11,590 nucleotides of DNA from positions 1-11,590 of the forward strand of contig JAICSG010000063.1 in NCBI GenBank assembly GCA_025937035.1, read 5' to 3'. The stretch is from Thermoanaerobaculia bacterium (GTDB lineage Bacteria > Acidobacteriota > Thermoanaerobaculia > Multivoradales > UBA5704). The first letter of the stretch is position 1, and each line of letters begins with the position of its first letter. The position numbers and the translations under genes were made by a program. This document shows positions 1 to 8,340 of this stretch, piece by piece. The notes beneath the pieces were generated by a model. It was not told the DNA's origin, made no database searches, and saw nothing but the letters and a program-made list of their open reading frames with translations.

Positions 1-171
1 CCCGGAGGACGACCTCCCCGCCGCCCGCGAGGCGGCCGAGCGCTGGCGGCTCAAGGGGGGCGTGGACCCCCGGGCCCTCGCCCGCCATCTGGAGCGCAAA
101 GGGTTTTCCCGCCGTGCTATCGTTGCCGTTTTAAACGGCGAATTGGACGACCTCGGAATCGACGACGGATC

Positions 172-175
<4 letters not shown>
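1..175 (+). CDS. recX: RecX regulatory protein, C-terminal fragment
   Basis: The frame starting at base 2 is open from the window edge and ends in TGA at 173-175, giving 57 residues. The stretch LARHLERKGFSRRAIVAVL matches the last three-helix repeat of RecX, whose usual form is roughly 'LArfLaRRGFs..vI..vL'. RecX binds the RecA filament and limits recombination and SOS activity in the cytoplasm. The stop overlaps the alaS start (ATGA, 172-175), so the two genes are probably translationally coupled. recA-recX-alaS is a common bacterial gene order and supports the call. The N-terminal two thirds lie outside the window. The identification rests on a short, low-complexity domain plus synteny. 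Confidence 0.8.
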
Positions 176-2775
<2,600 letters not shown>

Positions 2776-2844
2776 GACCCCGAGAAGCTCCCCGACGCCC
2801 TCGCCGCCGTCGGCGAGGCTGTGCGCGAGCAGCTCGCGCGGTAG
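2776..2844 (+). other. In-frame C-terminal tail of alaS beyond the amber codon
   Basis: Directly after the alaS TAG, the same frame encodes 22 residues beginning DPEKLPDALAAV and ending in REQLAR, then a second TAG at 2842-2844. It fits the family's final helix: E. coli AlaRS has TDAAALPAALASV at the equivalent place and a tail of the same length. A terminator-like hairpin begins 9 nt after the second TAG, which marks 2844 as the ancestral gene end. The tail is visible in the sequence. Whether it is made (by readthrough), lost by a recent point mutation, or cut off by a base-call error cannot be decided here. Confidence 0.85.
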
Positions 2845-2852
2845 GCCCTCCG

Positions 2853-2890
2853 CCCCCTCCCGGCCGGGAGGGGGGCTTGCAATATTCTTT
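2853..2890 (+). terminator. GC-rich hairpin after alaS, probable terminator
   Basis: The arms 2853-2861 (ccccctccc) and 2866-2874 (gggaggggg) pair perfectly over 9 bp around a GGCC loop; the loop can itself pair, since the whole 22-nt stretch is palindromic. The run that follows (ttgcaatattctttta) is T-rich but broken, so this is not a textbook U-tract. Its position just behind the ancestral alaS stop supports a role in ending the recX-alaS transcript. Confidence 0.5.
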
Positions 2891-2904
2891 TATCCGAATA
2901 AGAT
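2877..2904 (+). promoter_or_regulatory. Possible sigma-70 promoter for the lytic transglycosylase gene
   Basis: TTGCAA at 2877-2882 (4 of 6 to TTGACA) and TAAGAT at 2899-2904 (4 of 6 to TATAAT) are 16 nt apart in an AT-rich patch (about 2877-2910) that stands out in this GC-rich window. It lies about 70 nt before the start codon of the next gene. The match is weak and overlaps the T-rich part of the preceding terminator, so the call is tentative. Confidence 0.3.
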
Positions 2905-2976
2905 AGACCCCCTGTAGTAACCCAGCTCGATCGCTAGCACCGGGATCGCGGCGCCTTTTTCGAAGGGTCTGTCGTG

Positions 2977-3651
2977 ATGAGAAAGGGCATCCGTGCCCTC
3001 GCCTGGCTGGTCCTCGCGTCGTACCCCGCCCTCGCGCTCGCCGCGACGGGGGACGTGAAGATCGTCGTCGGGGCGAGCGGCCGCAAGGTCATCCTGAACG
3101 AGAACCTCGCCCAGCGCGCGCGGCGGCTGTCGGCCCGGCTCGCCCCACTGCCGGACGAGAGCCTCGAGCCGATGATCGCGCGCCACAGCGACGCCCAGAA
3201 CCTCGATCCCAAGCTGGTGCGGGCGTTGATCCAGGCCGAATCCGGCTACAACGTCAAGGCGGTGTCGAACAAGGGGGCGATCGGTCTGATGCAGCTCATG
3301 CCGGACACGGCGAGCGAGCTCAACATCCGCAATCCCTACGATCCTGACCAGAACATCAAGGGCGGCACGATGTACCTCCGCCAGATGCTCGACCACTTCG
3401 CGGGCAAGGTGGAGCTGGCGATCGCCGCCTACAACGCCGGTCCCGGAGCGGTGGAGAAGCACGGCGGCATCCCCCCCTTCGCCGAGACCCGCGACTATGT
3501 GAAGCGCGTCCTGTCCCTCTGGCGCGGTGCCGACTTCAGGCTCCCTTCCGCCGTCTCGGTCCTGATGCCGGGCAACCGCCGCAAGCCCTATCTGGTCCGC
3601 GGCCCCAACAACCGTCTCGTCCTGACGACCTCCCTGGGCGGCTCGAAGTAA
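2977..3651 (+). CDS. Secreted lytic transglycosylase (SLT domain, GH23 type)
   Basis: This is probably a periplasmic enzyme that cleaves the MurNAc-GlcNAc bond of peptidoglycan, forming 1,6-anhydro-MurNAc ends. From the ATG the protein has 224 residues. It starts with a signal peptide (RK, then a hydrophobic stretch to about residue 22, with an ALA-type cleavage site in ALALAATG). The SLT domain covers about 65-180: the catalytic Glu is in QAESGYN (residue 88), followed by the family motifs KGAIGLMQLMP and AIAAYNAGPGAV. Those motifs and the small single-domain size fit the soluble Slt70-like / MltC-like catalytic core without accessory domains. A GTG at 2974 lies directly upstream in frame; GAAGGG at 2962-2967 could serve either start, and ATG is preferred. 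The gap to pgsA is 74 nt, so co-transcription is possible but not shown. Confidence 0.93.
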   Translation: MRKGIRALAWLVLASYPALALAATGDVKIVVGASGRKVILNENLAQRARRLSARLAPLPDESLEPMIARHSDAQNLDPKLVRALIQAESGYNVKAVSNKGAIGLMQLMPDTASELNIRNPYDPDQNIKGGTMYLRQMLDHFAGKVELAIAAYNAGPGAVEKHGGIPPFAETRDYVKRVLSLWRGADFRLPSAVSVLMPGNRRKPYLVRGPNNRLVLTTSLGGSK

Positions 3652-3677
3652 GCTTGGATCTGCTGCGTTCCCGCGGA

Positions 3678-3710
3678 GGGCATGTAGAATGCCCCACCGG
3701 CGGACGCCGG
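3678..3710 (+). promoter_or_regulatory. Two small hairpins in the pgsA leader
   Basis: In the gap before pgsA, gggcat (3678-3683) pairs with atgccc (3689-3694) around GTAGA, and ccggcg (3697-3702) pairs with cgccgg (3705-3710) almost without a loop. They are followed by 15 nt with no recognisable Shine-Dalgarno site before the pgsA ATG. Neither hairpin has a T-run, so they are not intrinsic terminators. A leader-structure role is possible, but short perfect stems are frequent at this GC content. Confidence 0.25.
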
Positions 3711-3725
3711 TCTCACATCAAGTCG

Positions 3726-4289
3726 ATGCTCAATCTCCCGAACCTGCTCTCGATCTTCCGCATCCTGCTGGTGCCGCCGCTCGTGGTGGTGCTGCTGACC
3801 AAATTCGAGGGCAAGGAATGGTGGGGGCTCGGCCTCTTCCTGCTCGCCGCGGTGATGGACTTCTTCGACGGCTACCTGGCCCGCCGGCGCCAGGAGGTCA
3901 CCCGTCTGGGGACACTGCTCGATCCGGCGGCGGACAAGATCCTGATCTCGGCGGCCTTCATCTCCCTGGTCGAGATGGACCACAGCAGCGGCCATACCGT
4001 GGTGCCGGCCTGGATCGTGGTGGTGATCATCGCCCGCGAGTTCGCGGTGACCTCGCTACGCAGCTTCGCGGCGGCCGAGCACCTGGTGATCCCGGCGGGC
4101 GTCTCGGGGAAGATCAAGACCATCGTCCAGATCGTCTCGATCGCCCTGCTGATCATCTACAACAAGCTGGGGGAGCTCCGCCACGCAGCCCCCATCTCCC
4201 TCTGGATCGCGCTGGCGGTGACGGTCTACTCCGGCGCCGAGTACTTCGTCCGCTTCGGGAAGCTCATCTTTCGGGGTGAGGTGAAGTAG
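3726..4289 (+). CDS. pgsA: CDP-diacylglycerol--glycerol-3-phosphate 3-phosphatidyltransferase
   Basis: This inner-membrane enzyme transfers a phosphatidyl group from CDP-diacylglycerol to glycerol-3-phosphate, the committed step to phosphatidylglycerol and cardiolipin. The protein has 187 residues (E. coli PgsA is of similar size). The complete CDP-alcohol phosphotransferase signature is present: D45, D48-G49, A52-R53, G62, D66 and D70 in MDFFDGYLARRR...LGTLLDPAAD. Several hydrophobic segments (about 10-25, 32-46, 72-85, 93-108, 125-150, 160-178) fit the family's six helices. The ATG at 3726 was chosen because MLNLPNLLSIFRILLVP is the usual PgsA N-terminus. An upstream in-frame TTG at 3654 would add 24 atypical residues. 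No Shine-Dalgarno site is visible at 3726. The 3' end overlaps the convergent hydrolase gene by 26 nt. Confidence 0.95.
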   Translation: MLNLPNLLSIFRILLVPPLVVVLLTKFEGKEWWGLGLFLLAAVMDFFDGYLARRRQEVTRLGTLLDPAADKILISAAFISLVEMDHSSGHTVVPAWIVVVIIAREFAVTSLRSFAAAEHLVIPAGVSGKIKTIVQIVSIALLIIYNKLGELRHAAPISLWIALAVTVYSGAEYFVRFGKLIFRGEVK

Positions 4290-5190
4290 GCCCGGCGCGC
4301 CGGGCGACGTCCGCCACGACCGCGGCCAGATCCTCCGGCACCTCCTCCTGAAGGAAGTGGCCCGCCTGGGTCCGCGTCACCGGGGCCTGGGGGAAGATCC
4401 GCTCGTGCCGCTTGAGGGCCGGGCCCAGGATGGGATCGCTCATCCCCCAGACGAGCGCCATGGGGCCGGCGAAGGAGCGGACCCATTCGTCCCCCCGCCG
4501 CAGGGCCGGGATGCTCTCGTGCTCCGGGCCGTTGGGGACCATCCGCGCCAGGGCGAGCGGGGCGACGCGGTCTTTCCAGGACCGGAGCGGCCAACGGTAG
4601 GCGCGGGCCACTACGCCGCGGATCGAGCGCTTGTCCCCCTGGATCACCCAGAGCACGTTCTGCGGGAACCCGAGCCCGCGGAAGACGAGGTCGCTGAGCA
4701 CCGGCACGCGGGCGAATTTGTGAAACAGCGTCCCTCGCGGATTGGAGGGGATCGCCACCGCCGTATTGGCGAGCACGGCTCCGGCGATCCGCTCGGGGCA
4801 CCGCATCCCCACCTGGACCGCGATCGGACCGCCCCAGTCCTGTCCCACGAGGATGAGCTCCCGCAGGTCGAGGCTCTCCACGAGCTCCGCGATCGCCGCC
4901 CCGTGCCGCTCCACCGAATGGTCCGCGATCCGGGGCAGCCTGTCGGACAGTCCCAGCCCGAGCAGGTCCGGAGCCACGCACCGGAAGCCGGGGAGGAGGG
5001 CGATCACCTTCCGCCAGAGGAAGCTCCAGGTGGGATTGCCGTGCACCATCAGCACCGGCCGGGCGGACGGCTCCCCCTGGTCGATGTAGTGGATGCGCCG
5101 CCCGGCGTCGGGGCCGGTCTGGAGGGTGTAGACAGCGCGATGGAAGGGGAGGAGCGGCTGGAGGAAGGCGGGGAGCGGGGGAGGGGACAT
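4264..5190 (-). CDS. Alpha/beta hydrolase of the haloalkane dehalogenase (HLD-III) / OleB type
   Basis: The 308-residue alpha/beta-fold enzyme has a carboxylate nucleophile. Visible active-site elements are HGNPTWSFLWR (N52, halide or oxyanion side), GQDWGG with nucleophile D118 and W119, D252 in VWGMSDP as catalytic acid, and H278 in AGHFLQEE. Asp nucleophile + Asp acid + His with an Asn/Trp pair is the pattern of haloalkane dehalogenase subfamily III. That subfamily also contains OleB, the beta-lactone decarboxylase of long-chain olefin synthesis, so the substrate (haloalkane, beta-lactone or other) cannot be read from sequence. No oleA, oleC or oleD lies in the window. The ATG at 5190 has AGGAG 10 nt upstream (complement of 5201-5205). 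No signal peptide is seen, so it is probably cytoplasmic. Convergent with pgsA (26-nt overlap) and divergent from the Rpn gene. Confidence 0.85.
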   Translation of the reverse strand: MSPPPLPAFLQPLLPFHRAVYTLQTGPDAGRRIHYIDQGEPSARPVLMVHGNPTWSFLWRKVIALLPGFRCVAPDLLGLGLSDRLPRIADHSVERHGAAIAELVESLDLRELILVGQDWGGPIAVQVGMRCPERIAGAVLANTAVAIPSNPRGTLFHKFARVPVLSDLVFRGLGFPQNVLWVIQGDKRSIRGVVARAYRWPLRSWKDRVAPLALARMVPNGPEHESIPALRRGDEWVRSFAGPMALVWGMSDPILGPALKRHERIFPQAPVTRTQAGHFLQEEVPEDLAAVVADVARRAGPTSPHPER

Positions 5191-5281
5191 GAAAAAAGGG
5201 CTCCTAAGCTGCTCTATCTAAATGGTTTGTCAGGATGGGCTATTTTTTACGTTCTCTGTGGGGTGGAGACCATGAAAGCCC
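5191..5281. promoter_or_regulatory. Divergent intergenic region between hydrolase and Rpn genes
   Basis: This 91-nt gap is clearly AT-richer than its surroundings (a run of A after 5191, tatctaaat near 5215-5223, tattttttac at 5241-5250) and must hold the start signals of both divergent genes. The hydrolase Shine-Dalgarno site is at 5201-5205 on the minus strand; GGAG at 5265-5268 lies 13 nt before the Rpn ATG. I could not find a convincing pair of -35 and -10 boxes at normal spacing on either strand. Confidence 0.4.
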
Positions 5282-6133
5282 ATGCCCGAAAAGCACGATG
5301 GCAGCTACCGACTGCTCTTTTCCCACCCCCGGATGGTAGAGGATCTCCTGCGTGGATTCCTCCCGGAGATCTCACATCTGAGCCCACTGGAACGGCGGAG
5401 TGAGATCTACCTCAGCGACCACCTCGACCGACGGGAGCAGGACCTTGTCTGGCGCTTGCGCGGATCCGGGGGGGAGAGCGTCTACCTGCTCCTGGAGTTT
5501 CAGTCGAGGCCCGATCCCCAGATGGCCCTGCGGATCTCCGTCTACACCGGCCTGCTCCTTCAGGACCTGATCCGGTCCCGGGAGCTCTCCTCCTCGGCGC
5601 CCCCTCCTCCAATCCAGGCCGTTGTGCTTTATAATGGAAAAGTACGTTGGCCCGGAACATCGAGCTCGTACCGTCGTCTCGATGCGATCCACGACCCGCT
5701 CCCCGCCGATCCGGGCAACTTGGTAGTGTTGCTGTTCGAGCTGGAGCGGAGCCGGAGCGCGGACGAGCTCACCGGTCTCCTGGAGAGGCTGGCCGGCTTG
5801 GTCACCGATCCGGATCTGGCCGATCTGAGGCGGGCGTTCAAAGCGTTCCTTCGCGAGTCGCTCCTCCCGGCCCGTTTCCCGGGAGTCTGGTTCCCCGCGA
5901 TGGCCGACCTTGAGGAGATGAGACCGATGCTGCGAGAGACGGTGATGGAGTGGACCCGGGAGTGGACGAGAGAAGGTGAGGTCAAGATGCTGCTTCGGTT
6001 ACTGGAGCGAAAGTTCGGCTCTCTCCGGGAGGACATCCGGCAACGGGTCAACACGGCCGATGCCGAGCAACTTCTCGATTGGGGCGAGCGCGTCCTGAGC
6101 GCCCGGTCCCTGAACGAGGTCTTCGGGAGCTAA
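5282..6133 (+). CDS. Rpn-family PD-(D/E)XK nuclease / putative transposase with DUF4351-like C-terminus
   Basis: The 283-residue protein fits the Rpn (YhgA-like) family, described as recombination-promoting nucleases and often annotated 'putative transposase'. The N-terminal 90 residues follow the family pattern: HDGSYRLLFSHPRMVEDLLRGFLP, then D54 in REQDLVWRL and E72-x-Q74 in YLLLEFQSRPD as probable catalytic residues, then an 'RISVYTGLLLQDL' helix. The C-terminus (LLERKFGSLREDIRQRVNTADAEQLLDWGERVLSARSLNEVF) resembles DUF4351, which is often fused to Rpn proteins. A short EWTREWTREG repeat lies just before it, as is common in the family. No inverted repeats or target duplications mark it as a transposon. 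Locally lower GC (for example gctttataatggaaaagtac near 5626-5645) and its solitary orientation fit an acquired accessory gene. Its TAA interlocks with the stop of the convergent gene (CTAA, 6130-6133). Confidence 0.85.
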   Translation: MPEKHDGSYRLLFSHPRMVEDLLRGFLPEISHLSPLERRSEIYLSDHLDRREQDLVWRLRGSGGESVYLLLEFQSRPDPQMALRISVYTGLLLQDLIRSRELSSSAPPPPIQAVVLYNGKVRWPGTSSSYRRLDAIHDPLPADPGNLVVLLFELERSRSADELTGLLERLAGLVTDPDLADLRRAFKAFLRESLLPARFPGVWFPAMADLEEMRPMLRETVMEWTREWTREGEVKMLLRLLERKFGSLREDIRQRVNTADAEQLLDWGERVLSARSLNEVFGS

Positions 6134-7617
6134 CGTCCCACCTCCATCACCGCCCACCGCGGCGGGCAGTCGAACCGGGCGGGGATCACCGACATCCCGA
6201 TCCCGGAGTTGATGTAGAGCGCCGTCAGCCCCTCTTCGTTCGGGGCGGCGAAGTAGAAGAGCCCCCGGTCATAGAAAGCGCCCAGGCTGGAGCGCGTCGT
6301 TAAAGGTCCGAAGAAGGGGATGCGGACCTGGCCGCCGTGGGTGTGGCCGGCTAAAACGACTGGAATCCCCCTTCTTGAGGCCTCCCGCACCACGTCCGCC
6401 ATGTGGGAGAGGACGATCACCGGCGTCCCTGGCGGGACCTGGGGGCTGCGAGCGAGCGCCATCTCCAGGCGGGAGCCCCGGGTCCCCTCGCGGAAACCCT
6501 GAGGCGCGCGAGCTCCCGGAGGCAGGACGAGCGGCTCGTCGAGCAGGATCTTCCCGGAGTGATCCACCACCCGAAGATTGCGGTAGGCCACCGTCCCGCC
6601 TCCCGAGGCCCAGAGGCCCACCGTGCCTTCCGTGACTCGGGTGGGGGAGCGGTCCTCGGCTTCGGCCTGCCAGCGCGGGGGCTCGGGACGGCCGGCCCGC
6701 CAGACTTTGGCCCTCGCGATCACCCTCCCGGGCTCGACCTCGGTCCGCACCTTCAGGTGATACCAGACCCCGGGCCTTGGGCTCACGCCGGTCTCGTTCC
6801 TCCCGACCAGCGCCGAGCCGTGCTCGAAGAGGCCGAAGCTCCCTCTCTGGCTCCAGGGAGAGAGGTCCCGGCTGAGCTCGATCATCCGGTCCTCCCCCTC
6901 CACGGAACGGCTGTGGAGGGAGATGCCGACGCCGGTCTTCTCCTCGCTGATCCGCGCGTCGCAGGTCATCTCGTAGCCGCTCCAGGAGAGCGGACCCCCG
7001 GTGTCGGCGAGACCTGCGGGAGTGGGATCGTAGTGGCTGTAGAAGTTCCGGTAGGGCTCGGCCCGGGTGGCGCCGTAGAGCCGGACCCCGTCCACCGTCA
7101 CCGGCCGGAAGGGCGAAGGCCATCGCCAGGCGAGATGATCGCTTCCGACCTGCGTGTTCAGGCCGAGGAGCAGGTAGCTCCCGTCCGGTCCGATCCGCCG
7201 CCCCTCGTTGGAGAGCCATTCGAGGCCGGCGCTCTGGAGAAACCCGACCAGATTCCCCTGGTGCTCGCTGTGACCCTGGACGGCGTAGACCGGCGCCACC
7301 CGCCGCAGGCCCGCGATCAAGGCCGCCGTGGCCGTGGAGACCCGCGCGTAGACCTTGGCGTCCGGCACGTCGTGGATGAGGTCGCCGCTGATCACGACCA
7401 CGTCCGGCCTGGCCGCGGCCACCTCGCGGAGCAGGCGGTGGAGGTGCCGCTGGTCCCCCCGGATGTGGAGATCCGAGAGGTGGGCGATCCGCATCCGCGG
7501 GGCGGGGAGATCGATCCGCACGTCCTCCCGGAAGAGGAGGAGGCGGGGCTCGATCCAGAAGGCGTCCGCCGCTCCCAGCAGCGCGGCCAGGAGGAGCCAG
7601 CCGAGGCGCCGTCTCAC
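6130..7617 (-). CDS. Membrane-anchored or secreted metallophosphoesterase with a beta-rich insertion
   Basis: The protein has 495 residues and a hydrophobic N-terminus (about 5-20) acting as signal peptide or anchor. The calcineurin-like phosphoesterase fold is split. The first half carries DLH (D49, H51) and GDLIHD (D79); the second carries LSHMAD (H405) and GHTHGGQV (424-431), typical of the YkuE/LpxG-like group. The middle block, usually GNHD/GNHE, reads GHSE (115-118), so the standard Asn ligand and neighbouring His are replaced. Between them, about 160-385 is an insertion rich in beta-strand patterns (WSGYEMTCDARISEEKTGVG, WYHLKVRTEVEPGRVIARAKVW, GTVGLWASGGGTVAYRNLRV), similar to concanavalin-like or DUF1080-type carbohydrate-associated domains. 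Substrate unknown. The start is GTG, with no gap after the rhomboid stop and GGAG 9 nt upstream inside that gene. Last gene of the pyk-rhomboid operon; its TAG overlaps the Rpn stop. Confidence 0.85.
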   Translation of the reverse strand: MRRRLGWLLLAALLGAADAFWIEPRLLLFREDVRIDLPAPRMRIAHLSDLHIRGDQRHLHRLLREVAAARPDVVVISGDLIHDVPDAKVYARVSTATAALIAGLRRVAPVYAVQGHSEHQGNLVGFLQSAGLEWLSNEGRRIGPDGSYLLLGLNTQVGSDHLAWRWPSPFRPVTVDGVRLYGATRAEPYRNFYSHYDPTPAGLADTGGPLSWSGYEMTCDARISEEKTGVGISLHSRSVEGEDRMIELSRDLSPWSQRGSFGLFEHGSALVGRNETGVSPRPGVWYHLKVRTEVEPGRVIARAKVWRAGRPEPPRWQAEAEDRSPTRVTEGTVGLWASGGGTVAYRNLRVVDHSGKILLDEPLVLPPGARAPQGFREGTRGSRLEMALARSPQVPPGTPVIVLSHMADVVREASRRGIPVVLAGHTHGGQVRIPFFGPLTTRSSLGAFYDRGLFYFAAPNEEGLTALYINSGIGMSVIPARFDCPPRWAVMEVGR

Positions 7618-8322
7618 CTACCAGGTCTCCGTTCGCCGCTGCGGCCGCCGGGCTGCTCCCCCCAACAGGAAGAGGAGGATGGGGCCGGCCACGAAGCCGC
7701 CGATGTGGGCGAAGAAGGCGACCCCGCCGCCTTGCTGTGCGTTGGGCACCCCGAGCGAGGCGACACCCGAGATGAGCTGGATCAGGAACCAGAAGGGGAG
7801 GAACACCCAGGCCGGCACCAGGATGAAACGGGCGAAGAAGCCGAAGAAGATCAGCGTCTGGATGCGCGCCTTCGGATAGAGGAAGAGGTAGGCGCCGAGC
7901 ACCCCCGAGATGGCCCCGCTGGCGCCGATAGCCGGCATGGCCGATTGCGGATTGAACCAGAGGTGCGCGAAGGCGGCGGCGAAGCCGGCGAGGAGATAGA
8001 AGATCAGGTAGCGGAGGTGCCCGAGCCGGTCCTCCACGTTGTCGCCGAAGATCCAGAGGAAGAGCATGTTGCCCAGGAAGTGGGCCCAGCCGCCGTGGAG
8101 GAACATCGAGAGGAGAGCGGTCTCCACCCCCGGCTGGAGGTCGTGGAGACCGAGCCCGCCCGCGGTCAGCTTCGCTGGCACGAAGGCGGTGGACATCACG
8201 AAGGCGGTGAGCCGGGGCCCCAGCGACAGCTCGTAGAAGAAGAGGACGGCGCTCAGCGCGATCAACAGGACGTTGACTACGGGCGTGCCCGTGCGGCGGG
8301 TGTCGTCCCGTAAGGGGATCAA
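7618..8322 (-). CDS. Rhomboid-family intramembrane serine protease
   Basis: The 234-residue, multi-pass inner-membrane protein belongs to the rhomboid family, which cuts transmembrane segments of substrate proteins. Active-site elements are all visible: H76 and N85 in the LHGGWAHFLGNMLFLW helix (with H81), the serine motif GASG with S135, and H206 in VAFFAHIGGFVAG. About six to seven hydrophobic helices can be traced, with a long L1 loop containing the MFLHGG segment. The start is TTG at 8322, supported by GGGAG 9 nt upstream and by the typical N-terminus MIPLRDD. It begins 18 nt after the pyk stop and its TAG abuts the GTG of the metallophosphoesterase gene, so the three genes very likely form one transcript. 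The substrate is unknown. Confidence 0.95.
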   Translation of the reverse strand: MIPLRDDTRRTGTPVVNVLLIALSAVLFFYELSLGPRLTAFVMSTAFVPAKLTAGGLGLHDLQPGVETALLSMFLHGGWAHFLGNMLFLWIFGDNVEDRLGHLRYLIFYLLAGFAAAFAHLWFNPQSAMPAIGASGAISGVLGAYLFLYPKARIQTLIFFGFFARFILVPAWVFLPFWFLIQLISGVASLGVPNAQQGGGVAFFAHIGGFVAGPILLFLLGGAARRPQRRTETW

Positions 8323-8340
8323 GGGCCTCGGCTCCCGGAT

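Noticed and set aside
3654..3725. TTG start of pgsA at 3654
   Set aside because: It adds 24 residues unlike PgsA and runs through the leader hairpins; MLNLPNLLSIFRI is the family N-terminus.
4357..5403. 348-codon plus-strand frame opposite the hydrolase
   Set aside because: Shadow of the hydrolase gene; it has no family motif and runs through the intergenic region and into the Rpn gene in another frame.
6403..8313. 636-codon plus-strand frame opposite the phosphoesterase and rhomboid genes
   Set aside because: Composition is highly biased (Glu, Gly, Pro, Arg), and both genes opposite it have clear family motifs.
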